Positions 56,308 through 64,000 of a DNA stretch of 64,000 nucleotides are shown one piece after another. The position numbers and the translations under genes were made by a program. The DNA comes from Salinicola halimionae (GTDB taxonomy: Bacteria; Pseudomonadota; Gammaproteobacteria; Pseudomonadales; Halomonadaceae): positions 341,977 to 405,976 of the forward strand of contig NZ_PZJQ01000005.1 of NCBI RefSeq assembly GCF_003206065.1. Reading direction: 5' to 3'. Position 1 is the first letter of the stretch. Each line of letters starts with the position of its first letter. The notes under the pieces are model-generated. The model was not told the DNA's origin. It saw nothing but the letters and a program-made list of their open reading frames with translations, and did not search any database.

Positions 56308-57009
56308 CTAGTTCTGCAAGCGCAGCAGCAACGGTTCGATACCCTGGGTCACCATCAGGTCCTGAGCACGCGACAGCTCGCGCTTGTCTTCGTAGGGACC
56401 GACCTGAACGCGGTGCCACAGCTGATCCCCGTTGGCACGCACGTCGGTGATCTTGGCCAGCAGGCCGAAATCCTTGAGTCGGTTGGCGAGGCGTTCGGCA
56501 TCGCCGAGATCACGGAACGAGGCGGCCTGCAATACGTAGCGGCCACCGCTGGGCGTCGGCTGCTTGGTCTTGTTGGCGGCATCGTCGGCCGCCGCCTCCT
56601 GAGCGGCCTTGGCCGATGGCTCCGGAGACGAACTGTCGCTGTTGGGGGCGATGACTTCGGTTTCCGGCAGCAGGGTATAGAACTCGAACGTGGGCGTTGC
56701 CGGCTGCTGCGCGCCGCCGTCTTTACTGCCCCTGCCGGCGTCACTGTTGGCGCTCTGATTGCCGCCACTGTTGGCTGTCTGGTTGGACGTGGGTCGAGGT
56801 ACGACCGCGGCTACCGGTTCGGGTGAGGAACGATCCAGATACTGCGACAGTACAAAACCGGCGATCAGGCCGGCAATGGCCCATAACCACCCTGGAATGC
56901 TCCCGAGTCCGCCGCCGCTTGACTGGCGTGATCGGGATTTCGTCGTCGCGCCTTTAGGAGAAGGGCGATTAGCGGACGGACGGCTGTTCTGAGCGGGTCG
57001 GCGTGCCAT
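56308..57009 (-). CDS. SPOR-domain protein, FtsN-like
   Basis: 233 residues. A basic cytoplasmic N-terminus (1-38) precedes one membrane helix ('IPGWLWAIAGLIAGFVLSQYL', about 38-58), a low-complexity Ser/Gln/Asn/Ala linker, a 'FEFYTLLPETEV' block seen in FtsN-like proteins of this neighbourhood, and a C-terminal SPOR domain (about 155-233, 'GGRYVLQAASFRDLGDAERLANRL') that binds denuded peptidoglycan at the septum. The location next to argS-priA and hslVU is the usual one for ftsN-like genes. A role in division is likely but unproved. Confidence 0.9.
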   Translation of the reverse strand: MARRPAQNSRPSANRPSPKGATTKSRSRQSSGGGLGSIPGWLWAIAGLIAGFVLSQYLDRSSPEPVAAVVPRPTSNQTANSGGNQSANSDAGRGSKDGGAQQPATPTFEFYTLLPETEVIAPNSDSSSPEPSAKAAQEAAADDAANKTKQPTPSGGRYVLQAASFRDLGDAERLANRLKDFGLLAKITDVRANGDQLWHRVQVGPYEDKRELSRAQDLMVTQGIEPLLLRLQN

Positions 57010-57012
57010 GTT

Positions 57013-58698
57013 CTACATCTCCTCCGGGGCGCTGACGCCGAGCAGCGCCAATCCATTGCCAATGACCTGGCGTGTTGCCAGACCCAGTGCCAGCCGTGCA
57101 TTACGCAACTCGGTATCGTCGACCATGACTTTCTGGGCGTTGTAGCAGGTGTGGAAATCACTCGCGAGATCGGTCAGGTATTGCGCTATCTGATGCGGCT
57201 CGCGGGCGCGGGCGGCACGCTCGACGGTATCCGGGTAGCGCGCCAGCCGATTCATCAGCGCCTTTTCCTGGGCGGCATCGAGGCACTCGAGGTTGGCCAT
57301 GGCAACCGTATGATCGAACGTCAGACTGTCGCTTTCGGCCTTGCGCAACACGCTGCAGACGCGGGCATGAGCGTATTGAATGTAGTAGACCGGGTTGTCG
57401 TTGGTCTGCGAGCGCGCGAGATCGATATCGAAGGTGAGCTGGGAGTCGGCGCGGCGCGCGGCCAGGAAGTAGCGCGTGGCGTCACGACCTACCTCGTCGA
57501 TCAGGTCACGCAGCGTAACGTAACTACCGGCGCGCTTGGATAGCTTGACCTCGACGCCGGAGCGGGTCACCAGCACCATCTGGTGCAGCACGTAGTCCGG
57601 CCAGCCCTGCGGTATTCCCGCCTCCAGTGCCTGCAGCCCGGCGCGCACGCGGGTCACGGTCGAATGGTGATCGGCGCCCTGTTCGTCGATGACGGTAGCG
57701 AAGCCGCGCTGCCACTTGTTGAAATGATAGGCGACGTCGGGCACGAAGTAGGTGTAGGCGCCATCGGTCTTGCGCATCACCCGATCCTTGTCGTCACCGA
57801 AATCGGTGGTACGAAGCCACAGCGCGCCATCCGCTTCGTAGGTGTGTCCGCCGGAAATCAGGGCCTCGACGGTCTGCTCCACCCGGCCTTCGGCATACAG
57901 CGAGGATTCGAGGAAGTAGACGTCGAATTCGACCCCGAAAGCCTTGAGGTCGAGATCCTGCTCGCGACGCAGATAGGCCACGGCAAAGGCTCGAATGGCA
58001 TCGCCGTCATCGGGATCGGCCTTGGCCGTGACCTCGCGATCATCGGCGGTCACGGTATCGCCGGCCAGATAGGCTCTGGCGACATCACTGATGTAGTCGC
58101 CGCGGTAACCGTTCTCGGGCCAACCGTCGTCCTCCGGCCCCAGACCCTGGACTCGGGCCTGAACTGAAAGCATCAGGTTGTTGATCTGCGCGCCGGCATC
58201 GTTGTAGTAGAACTCGCGAGTCACGTCATGGCCGGTTGCTTCCAGCAGGCGACAAAGGCAGTCGCCAATGGCGGCGCCACGACCATGGCCGACGTGTAGT
58301 GGCCCGGTGGGGTTGGCGGAGACGAACTCGACCTGCACTTTCTCGCCGGCGCCGATCATGCTGCGGCCGAAGGTGTCACCGGCATCCAGGATCTGGCTGA
58401 CGATGCCGGCAATGGCGTCGGTGGCGGCGAAGAAATTGATGAACCCCGGGCCGGCGATTTCGGTTCGGCGAATGACGTCGTTGGCGGGCAGTGCCGCAAC
58501 CAGCTTGTCGGCCAGATCACGCGGCTTGCCGCCGGCCGGTTTTGCCAGTACCAGCGCGAGATTGGTGGCGTAGTCGCCATGGGCCTTGTCGCGAGTCGGA
58601 TCGACCTTGATCGCGGGATGCACGTCCGCCGGGAGATCGCCGGCCTGTTGCAGGGTGGCGACGGCGGCGTCGAGCAGTTGGGTAATCGTCTCTTTCAT
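57013..58698 (-). CDS. argS: Arginyl-tRNA synthetase
   Basis: 561 residues. The ArgRS additional N-terminal domain (about 1-110) is followed by '[26 protein letters not shown]' with the class I HVGH motif, and '[14 protein letters not shown]' in the KMSKS position. The C-terminal anticodon-binding domain ends the protein. It charges tRNA-Arg. Four bases separate it from the downstream SPOR gene on the same strand. Confidence 0.98.
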   Translation of the reverse strand: MKETITQLLDAAVATLQQAGDLPADVHPAIKVDPTRDKAHGDYATNLALVLAKPAGGKPRDLADKLVAALPANDVIRRTEIAGPGFINFFAATDAIAGIVSQILDAGDTFGRSMIGAGEKVQVEFVSANPTGPLHVGHGRGAAIGDCLCRLLEATGHDVTREFYYNDAGAQINNLMLSVQARVQGLGPEDDGWPENGYRGDYISDVARAYLAGDTVTADDREVTAKADPDDGDAIRAFAVAYLRREQDLDLKAFGVEFDVYFLESSLYAEGRVEQTVEALISGGHTYEADGALWLRTTDFGDDKDRVMRKTDGAYTYFVPDVAYHFNKWQRGFATVIDEQGADHHSTVTRVRAGLQALEAGIPQGWPDYVLHQMVLVTRSGVEVKLSKRAGSYVTLRDLIDEVGRDATRYFLAARRADSQLTFDIDLARSQTNDNPVYYIQYAHARVCSVLRKAESDSLTFDHTVAMANLECLDAAQEKALMNRLARYPDTVERAARAREPHQIAQYLTDLASDFHTCYNAQKVMVDDTELRNARLALGLATRQVIGNGLALLGVSAPEEM

Positions 58699-58742
58699 GG
58701 GCTACTTCGTCGTCGTGGGGCCAGGCTTGGGGCTCGCAGCCC

Positions 58743-58767
58743 GACCCGGCGCGGGGTTCCGCGGGTC
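58743..58767 (-). other. Hairpin in the argS leader
   Basis: On the minus strand GACCCGCGG, four-base loop and CCGCG-CC-GGGTC form a strong GC stem, 45 bases before the argS ATG. Function unknown. Confidence 0.5.
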
Positions 58768-58811
58768 AGAACGCCGTGAACCTGCCGCCACGACGCTGGA
58801 AAAAGGCGGCC

Positions 58812-58840
58812 ATTATCAGGGATTGCGCCAACGCTTTAAA
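58812..58840 (-). promoter_or_regulatory. Candidate argS promoter with flanking dyad
   Basis: On the minus strand TTTAAA (58840-58835), 17-base spacer, GATAAT (58817-58812). ATCAGGG (58815-58821) and CCCTGAT (58841-58847) are inverted repeats flanking the core promoter, a possible operator. The rest of the 247-base argS-priA gap shows nothing clear. Confidence 0.5.
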
Positions 58841-58945
58841 CCCTGATGCGCGAGCTTGCGACTTTCTGGGGCAAGCCCGGCGCCTACCGCATGGCGGATA
58901 TGAATGCTGTGCTTAGGCTCGCGATGGTTGGCGCGGCTCTTGGCG

Positions 58946-61204
58946 TCAGCTCAAAGTCATCGGATCGATGTCCAGCGACCACCGAACCTTGCGCGATGTG
59001 CTGCTCTCCAGCCAGCTGCCCAGCCAGGCGCCGGCCTCGTGCAGGGCGCTACGTTTTTCCGACGACAGCATCAACTGCAAGTGGTAACGATTCTGGCGCC
59101 GCTCCATGGGAGCGGGCACGGGGCCTAGACAGTGCACGGACGACTGGCGTTCGGCGAGCCACCTGCGCATGGCCTCGCCGGCGCTTTCGGCGGCCTGAAG
59201 GGCATCCTCCTCGCGGGTCGCCTCGAAGCGCGTCAGCGCCAGGTGGCGGTACGGGGGCAGGCCGGCCAGGCGTCTTTCCTCCAGCATCTGATAGGCCAGG
59301 GCGTCGTAGCCGCTATCGGCCAGCAGGCGAAGATTCGGATCATCGGGGTGCAATGTCTGGACCAGTACGCGGCCCGCGCGATCGGCGCGTCCGGCCCGCC
59401 CTGCTACCTGTACCAGTAGCTGCGCACTCTGCTCGAGAGCGCGAAAATCACTGGCGTAAAGGCCGGCATCGGCATTGACCACGACGACCAGTGTCACATG
59501 AGGTAGATGATGGCCCTTGGCCAGCATCTGGGTACCCACCAGCAGGCTCGGCTCGCCGCGACGAATCTCGGTCAGGATCTGGTCGAAAGCCTCCTTGCGC
59601 CGCGTGCTGTCGCGGTCGATACGATAGACCGGGACATCGGGGAACAGCGTGGTCAGGGTTTCTTCGCTGCGCTCGGTGCCGGCGCCGAGTGGCCTCAGGT
59701 CGGCGCTACCGCAGCCGGGGCAGGCATCCGGCTGCGGCGTCTGGTGCTCGCAGTGGTGACAGACCAGGCGCGGCGGTTGGCGATGCAGGGTCATGCGTGA
59801 ATCACAGTGACGACACTCGGCGATCCAGCCGCACTGGTGGCAGGCCAGCGAAGGCGAAAAGCCGCGCCGGTTGATGAATACCAGCACCTGGCCTTCCGCT
59901 TTCAGCGCCTGGCGAATGGCATCGATGGCCGGGGGAATCAAGCCGCCCTGACGCAGGCGCCCTCGCAGGTCCACCAGTTCCAGCTTGGCGGGGGCGTGGC
60001 GGCTGGGGCGTTGGGTTAGTCTCAGGTGCCGATAGCGACCGCTGCGCGCCTGGGCAAGGCTCTCCAGCGACGGTGTCGCGCTGCCCAGCAGAATGGGCAC
60101 GCCATCGCGGTGCGCCCGCGCAATGGCCAGGTCGCGAGCGTGATAGCGCAGGCCATCCTGCTGCTTGAACGAGCCATCATGTTCCTCGTCGACGATGATC
60201 GCGCCGGGGCGTGCCAGCGGCGTGAAGATAGCGGACCGTGTGCCGATGACGATGGGCGCGCGGCCGCTGCGCGCGGCTTCCCAGGCATCGAGACGCTCCA
60301 GGTCGGTCAGCCCTGAGTGCAACGCCACCACCGGCGCGCGAAAGCGTTTGCGGAAGCGCGACAGTGTCTGCGGCGTCAGACCGATCTCCGGCACCAGAAT
60401 CAGGGCCTGACGACCTTGACCGAGCACGCCCTCGATCAGCTGCAGATAGACTTCCGTCTTGCCGCTACCGGTAACGCCATGCAGCAGGCACGGATGAAAT
60501 CGGTCCAGCCCCTCATGCAGGGCGGCCAGCGCTGCTGCCTGCTCCCGGTTGAGGGGTAGGGCCGGCTCGGCCAGCAGGGCGCCTGACCAACCCTCGCTGG
60601 CGGTCAGCGGTTCCTGAGTCCGGGTGACGAGCCCCTTGTCGAGCAGGCCTTGGAGTTGAGCGCGGGTATACCCCTGGGCCGTGATCGCGGAGGTGATCAT
60701 GCCGTGGCGATGCTGGGCCAGCAGCAGGATCAGCTCGCGTTGGCGAGGCGCACGACCGAGGGTATCGAGGGCGGTCGCTTCCGGGCCGTTCAACTGCCAG
60801 CGTTCGCGAATTCGGGCCTCGAGCGGGCGTCCCTGACGCAGCGGCCCGGGCAGGGCGTGATGCAACGTATCTCCCAGCGAATGTTGGTAATAGCGGGCAG
60901 TGAATTGGCACAGCCATAGCCAGTCTGCCGGCAAGGGTTCGTTGTCCAGACGCGAACTGATTGGCTTGAGTTGCTGAGCAGGCAGCTCGCTCTCCTCCGC
61001 GCACGCCATCACGATGCCGACCAGTTGGCGCCGGCCAAACGGCACCTTGACGCGAAGGCCCGGCTGCCAGCCACCTGCGGGCGGCTGCCCGGCAGGGCGA
61101 TAATCGAACAGACGTCTCAGCGGGGTGGGAACGGCAACGCGAAGCACCCGGGGCACGGGGGGCGGTGCCGTGCGCTTTTCGGGCGCTATTTCGGAATCAG
61201 CCAA
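58946..61204 (-). CDS. priA: Primosomal protein N' (replication restart helicase), TTG start
   Basis: 752 residues from TTG 61204, chosen because GGAGG stands four bases upstream (in the rpmE promoter region) and because the frame has no ATG near the family N-terminus 'RVAVPTPLRRLFDYR'. The order is the 3'-DNA-binding domain, winged helix, helicase lobes with 'LLHGVTGSGKTEVYLQLIEGVLGQG' (Walker A) and 'VDEEHDGSFKQQDGLRYHARD', and two zinc sites in 'CHQCGWIAECRHC' and 'CHHCEHQTPQPDACPGCGS'. PriA reloads DnaB at stalled forks. The promoter overlaps that of divergent rpmE. Confidence 0.97.
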   Translation of the reverse strand: MADSEIAPEKRTAPPPVPRVLRVAVPTPLRRLFDYRPAGQPPAGGWQPGLRVKVPFGRRQLVGIVMACAEESELPAQQLKPISSRLDNEPLPADWLWLCQFTARYYQHSLGDTLHHALPGPLRQGRPLEARIRERWQLNGPEATALDTLGRAPRQRELILLLAQHRHGMITSAITAQGYTRAQLQGLLDKGLVTRTQEPLTASEGWSGALLAEPALPLNREQAAALAALHEGLDRFHPCLLHGVTGSGKTEVYLQLIEGVLGQGRQALILVPEIGLTPQTLSRFRKRFRAPVVALHSGLTDLERLDAWEAARSGRAPIVIGTRSAIFTPLARPGAIIVDEEHDGSFKQQDGLRYHARDLAIARAHRDGVPILLGSATPSLESLAQARSGRYRHLRLTQRPSRHAPAKLELVDLRGRLRQGGLIPPAIDAIRQALKAEGQVLVFINRRGFSPSLACHQCGWIAECRHCDSRMTLHRQPPRLVCHHCEHQTPQPDACPGCGSADLRPLGAGTERSEETLTTLFPDVPVYRIDRDSTRRKEAFDQILTEIRRGEPSLLVGTQMLAKGHHLPHVTLVVVVNADAGLYASDFRALEQSAQLLVQVAGRAGRADRAGRVLVQTLHPDDPNLRLLADSGYDALAYQMLEERRLAGLPPYRHLALTRFEATREEDALQAAESAGEAMRRWLAERQSSVHCLGPVPAPMERRQNRYHLQLMLSSEKRSALHEAGAWLGSWLESSTSRKVRWSLDIDPMTLS

Positions 61205-61233
61205 TTGGCCTCCATAAAGAGTTCTGCTAAAAT
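61205..61233 (+). promoter_or_regulatory. rpmE promoter
   Basis: TTGGCC (61205-61210), 17-base spacer, TAAAAT (61228-61233), followed by a GC-rich discriminator. The -35 is contiguous with the priA start codon on the other strand. Confidence 0.6.
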
Positions 61234-61350
61234 ACTCCGCCTTCCGACGTAGGGCGCGTCTTTTATCCGTGGTGTCATCCGCTTGGGTGCGGTGCACTTC
61301 GGGATTCCAGGCGTTCCGGTCGCGCGGGAGTGAACCGCGATTCCCTATCC

Positions 61351-61388
61351 GTGTACGGTGCCTGGCAACAGACCAGGTGGCGGTACAC
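61351..61388 (+). ncRNA. Stem-loop in the rpmE leader, candidate L31 regulatory element
   Basis: GTGTAC (61351-61356) pairs with GTACAC (61383-61388) and inner CCTGG (61361-61365) with CCAGG (61373-61377). It lies just before the rpmE ribosome-binding site in a 165-base leader. Autoregulatory L31 leaders are described in gammaproteobacteria; correspondence is untested. Confidence 0.5.
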
Positions 61389-61407
61389 CGCAAAGCGAGG
61401 CTTCACG

Positions 61408-61632
61408 ATGAAACAGTCTATTCATCCCGAATACAAGAAAGTCACTGCGACTTGTTCCTGTGGCGCGACCCACGCGATCGGCACGACAGCGAATGACGAT
61501 TTTCACGTCGACGTTTGCTCTGAGTGCCACCCTTTCTACACCGGTAAGCAGAAGCAGGCGACGACCGGTGGTCGGGTCGAGCGTTTCAACAAGCGTTTCG
61601 GTGCTGCCGTGCGACCCACCAAGAGCTCGTAG
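61408..61632 (+). CDS. rpmE: 50S ribosomal protein L31
   Basis: 74 residues from ATG 61408. '[27 protein letters not shown]' and '[16 protein letters not shown]' give the zinc-binding cysteines (CxC and CxxC) of the C+ form of L31, and the C-terminus is basic. L31 bridges the ribosomal subunits. Followed by a strong terminator. Confidence 0.97.
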   Translation: MKQSIHPEYKKVTATCSCGATHAIGTTANDDFHVDVCSECHPFYTGKQKQATTGGRVERFNKRFGAAVRPTKSS

Positions 61633-61654
61633 TATCAGGCGCGATCGGTTGTCG

Positions 61655-61684
61655 AAAAAGCCCGCCTCGATGGCGGGCTTTTTT
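61655..61684 (+). terminator. Intrinsic terminator after rpmE
   Basis: AGCCCGCC (61659-61666) pairs with GGCGGGCT (61672-61679), TCGAT loop, flanked by A5 upstream and T6 downstream. The 268 bases between it and maeB hold no convincing gene; the stretch is visibly AT-richer than its surroundings. Confidence 0.93.
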
Positions 61685-61900
61685 GTACCTGCTCGGTGGC
61701 TTTTCAAGTTTAAAAAGGCATGGAGTATGACTTCGATCGCTGGAGTGGAAGGGAGGATAAGTAATGTTTTATGGCTGAGCGCTCAGGCATAAGTGTTGCC
61801 AAATGCATCTAAGTGGTTCAAACAAGCGCTTAAAATTCATGAAAGAGAGAAAACGGGCGCAAGTTGTACGGTGGGTTGTTTTTCGATAATCTGGCGCGAC

Positions 61901-61929
61901 TTGTCGGCGAACGACGTCGAAAATATCCC
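61901..61929 (+). promoter_or_regulatory. Candidate maeB promoter
   Basis: TTGTCG (61901-61906), 17-base spacer, TATCCC (61924-61929), 24 bases before the ATG. The -10 is weak. Confidence 0.35.
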
Positions 61930-61952
61930 CTTATTGTCTTTGGAAAACTTCC

Positions 61953-63224
61953 ATGAATGACGAGAAAAGACAGGCGGCGCTCGATTATCATGCCAAACCC
62001 ATTCCGGGAAAGTTATCGGTCGAGCTGACCAAGCCGACCGAGACCGCCAAACACTTGGCGCTGGCCTATAGTCCCGGCGTGGCGGAGCCGTGCCGGGAGA
62101 TCGCGTTGGACCCCGAGAATGCCTATCTCTATACCGGAAAAGGCAATCTGGTCGCTGTAGTTTCCGACGGCAGTGCCATTCTGGGGCTGGGTAATCTGGG
62201 TCCATTGGCCAGTAAACCCGTCATGGAAGGCAAGGGCGTGCTATTCAAGCGTTTTGCCGGCATCAATTCCGTCGATATTGAAGTCGAAGTCGACTCTGCT
62301 CAGGCGTTCATCGATACCGTCGCTAACATCGCCAACACCTGGGGCGGTATCAACCTGGAAGATATCAAGGCGCCGGAGTGCTTCGAGATCGAGGCGGAGC
62401 TCAAGAGGCGCTGCAATATTCCGGTGTTCCACGACGATCAGCACGGTACCGCGATCGTGACGACCGCCGGGTTGCTCAATGCACTCGATATCGCCGGCAA
62501 GACGCTGGGCAATGCACGCATCGTCTGTCTCGGTGCCGGGTCTGCCGCGATCGCCTGCATGAAGCTGCTGATCGAGTGCGGCGCCAGAGCCGAAAACATC
62601 TTCATGCTGGATCGCAATGGCGTGATTCATAGCGGGCGCAGCGACCTCAACCAGTACAAGGCGCAGTTCGCGACGGAAACGCCCCTGCGTACCCTGGATG
62701 ACGCGATCGAGGGCGCTGACGTTTTCGTGGGGCTGTCCGGGCCTAACCTGTTCACGCCCGAACAGCTCAAGAAGATGGCAGCCAATCCGGTGGTCTTCGC
62801 CTGCTCCAACCCGGACCCGGAGATTCACCCCGACGTGGCTCGAGCGACGCGCAGCGACGTGATCATGGGTACAGGGCGCTCCGACTACCCCAATCAGGTC
62901 AACAACGTGCTCGGATTTCCGTTCATTTTCCGCGGCGCTCTGGATGTCCGGGCTACGGCGATCAACGAGCAGATGAAGATTGCCGCCGTTCACGCGTTGA
63001 AGGATCTGGCGCGCGAGCCGGTGACGAAAGAAGTGCTGGATGCCTACGAAATCGACTCACTGACGTTCGGCCGTGAATACATTCTCCCGACGCCGGTGGA
63101 TTCCCGCCTGCTCGAGAAGATTCCGGCAGCGGTGGCGCAGGCAGCAGTGGAGTCCGGTGTAGCGGGCAAACCGTATCCGGCGCACTATCCGCTGAAAAGC
63201 GTCAAGGAAATCTACGGGCAGTAA
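61953..63224 (+). CDS. maeB: Malic enzyme, short form
   Basis: 423 residues: the catalytic and NAD(P) domains only, without the phosphotransacetylase-like C-terminal domain of the long E. coli MaeB. 'LALAYSPGVAEPCREIALDP', 'VAVVSDGSAILGLGNLGPLASKPVMEGKGVLFKRFA' (metal/malate site), 'VFHDDQHGTAIVTTAGLLNAL' and 'RIVCLGAGSAAIACMKLL' (dinucleotide site) are clear. It decarboxylates malate to pyruvate with reduction of NADP or NAD; cofactor is not certain. Single gene with its own terminator. Confidence 0.95.
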   Translation: MNDEKRQAALDYHAKPIPGKLSVELTKPTETAKHLALAYSPGVAEPCREIALDPENAYLYTGKGNLVAVVSDGSAILGLGNLGPLASKPVMEGKGVLFKRFAGINSVDIEVEVDSAQAFIDTVANIANTWGGINLEDIKAPECFEIEAELKRRCNIPVFHDDQHGTAIVTTAGLLNALDIAGKTLGNARIVCLGAGSAAIACMKLLIECGARAENIFMLDRNGVIHSGRSDLNQYKAQFATETPLRTLDDAIEGADVFVGLSGPNLFTPEQLKKMAANPVVFACSNPDPEIHPDVARATRSDVIMGTGRSDYPNQVNNVLGFPFIFRGALDVRATAINEQMKIAAVHALKDLAREPVTKEVLDAYEIDSLTFGREYILPTPVDSRLLEKIPAAVAQAAVESGVAGKPYPAHYPLKSVKEIYGQ

Positions 63225-63253
63225 CTCACCGGTCGTGGAAACGATGAAGGATA

Positions 63254-63289
63254 CGAAGATGCCGCCCTCCGGGGCGGCATCTTCGTTTT
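63254..63289. terminator. Bidirectional terminator between maeB and the DUF481 gene
   Basis: A perfect stem of 14 bp (63254-63267 with 63272-63285, TCCG loop) followed by TTTT. It serves maeB on the plus strand; 60 bases separate it from the opposing stop codon. Confidence 0.88.
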
Positions 63290-63348
63290 CGGTGTCCAGC
63301 ATGTGTCTCTTGACGCTGTCTCGCCAGGGTCCTGTGGTTCGTCGCCCG

Positions 63349-64000
63349 TTACCAGCTATAGAGGAGCGATACCGAAGTCGTGGTATCGGTGCGTGCTTCT
63401 GCGCCCGGCGGCGGATGGGTGTTGCTCCTGGCGTCGTAGGAGACGCGCAGCGCAAGGTGCGAGTTCAATTGCGACGTGATCGACGAGAGTGAGCGGGTGG
63501 TGACGCTGATGTGCGTCGCTTCCGCCGACAGCTCCTGATCGAAGGAGATGTCGTCGCTGAAGTTGTAGGTGTAGTCCAGCGCCGCGTAGGCCAGCGCCAG
63601 ATCGTCGCTGCTGCCGCCTTCATAAGCGTCGCCATCGTCATCGTCACTGTCGTCGGCATAGACGTCATGACGATAACCGGGGCCGGCTTCGGCCGAGAGC
63701 GTATGCGTCGGCCCGGTCAGAATTTGGCGGCCGTAACCCGCGATGGTGGTGAACTGCGAGTCATAGCCGCTGAAACGGTCGCGTTCCCAGCGCGCGAAGC
63801 CGAATAGATAATTGTTGTCCGCGAGCTCATAACGTTCGCGAGCGCCGATCAGGTAGCGTTCCGAGGTGGTATTGTCATTGTCTTGGACACTGCGGGTCTC
63901 GGCCCGAAACGTATGCGTATTGCGTCCGGTCAGCCAGGTCAACCTGCCCTTGGCAAGCAGGGTCTGGGTATTGGTGTTGCCAGTCAGCTTGGTATAGCCC
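63349..64000 (-). CDS. DUF481 outer-membrane protein (5' truncated)
   Basis: The reading frame stays open through the right edge, so the N-terminus and signal peptide lie beyond the window. The visible part reads '…GYTKLTGNTNTQTLLAKGRLTW…', the DUF481 (YdiY-like) pattern of a beta-barrel with alternating strands ('GYGRQILTGPTHTLSAEAGPGYRH', 'ALRVSYDARSN') and ends in 'SVSLLYSW' with a terminal aromatic residue, as in outer-membrane barrels. A very acidic loop (about 'DDSDDDDGDAYEGG') suits a halophile. Function of the family is unknown; some members are salt- or acid-induced. Confidence 0.85.
   Translation of the reverse strand, partial: GYTKLTGNTNTQTLLAKGRLTWLTGRNTHTFRAETRSVQDNDNTTSERYLIGARERYELADNNYLFGFARWERDRFSGYDSQFTTIAGYGRQILTGPTHTLSAEAGPGYRHDVYADDSDDDDGDAYEGGSSDDLALAYAALDYTYNFSDDISFDQELSAEATHISVTTRSLSSITSQLNSHLALRVSYDARSNTHPPPGAEARTDTTTSVSLLYSW

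Noticed and set aside
61720-61778. 15-codon mini-frame ending TAATG with GGGAGG before a second four-codon frame, between rpmE and maeB
   Set aside because: Too short, and no biased composition such as an amino-acid run; chance is likely in this AT-richer spacer.

Overview
The window is about 64 kb of dense, GC-rich bacterial chromosome. Gene content and order (dap genes near glnD-map; rpsB-tsf-pyrH-frr-uppS-cdsA-dxr-rseP-bamA-skp-lpxD-fabZ-lpxA-lpxB-rnhB-dnaE-accA-tilS; ppx-trx-rho; ubiD-fre; hemB-ppk; tatABC-hisE-ubiB-ubiJ-ubiE-hslUV; argS-priA-rpmE-maeB) are those of a gammaproteobacterium. The protein sequences look most like Halomonadaceae (Halomonas/Salinicola/Kushneria relatives); that placement is inference from memory, not from a search. 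I saw no rRNA, tRNA, CRISPR array, insertion sequence or prophage gene.

Layout. 1-7 kb: a C-S lyase-like aminotransferase cut by the window edge, a CnoX-type co-chaperone, a DUF3750 protein, a CDF metal transporter, then a minus-strand lysine/peptidoglycan group (dapD, dapE, Spx/ArsC-like gene, small unknown gene). 7-11 kb: a DUF305 protein, then glnD and map. 11-33 kb: the long plus-strand translation, isoprenoid, envelope, lipid A and replication cluster from rpsB to tilS. 32.7-39.8 kb: ppx, a thioredoxin-like gene, rho, ubiD, a flavin reductase and a FolM-like reductase. 39.8-48.2 kb: an ECF sigma/anti-sigma pair, DAHP synthase behind an aromatic leader peptide, a PhoX phosphatase, ppk1 and hemB. 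48-61 kb: mostly minus-strand tatCBA, hisE, ubiBJE, DUF971, hslUV, a SPOR protein, argS and priA. 61-64 kb: rpmE, malic enzyme and a truncated DUF481 outer-membrane protein.

The coding content is largely housekeeping; the more interesting signals are between genes. (1) Upstream of the DAHP synthase gene is a 41-codon leader with seven aromatic codons in ten (Phe, Tyr and Trp), followed by mutually exclusive helices and a strong terminator-like hairpin: a candidate transcription attenuator sensing all three aromatic amino acids. (2) A 105-bp element occurs twice in the same orientation just after accA and after rho; the copies align without gaps, and a central hairpin is kept by two compensatory base-pair changes. 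(3) Pho-box-like direct repeats with exact 11-bp period precede phoX and the hemB-ppk1 pair, suggesting phosphate control of phosphatase and polyphosphate synthesis, with the heme gene hemB brought along. (4) Ribosomal leaders (rpsB, rpmE), an elaborate rpsB-tsf spacer, a sigma-32-type promoter before hslVU, and short tandem repeats before fabZ and lpxB are also readable.

Functional links: PhoX has a Tat signal and tatABC lies nearby; ppx and ppk1 make opposing polyphosphate enzymes; ubiD, ubiB, ubiJ and ubiE all serve ubiquinone synthesis; dxr and uppS serve isoprenoid and cell-wall carrier synthesis; lpxA, lpxB, lpxD, fabZ, bamA, skp and rseP build and monitor the outer membrane.
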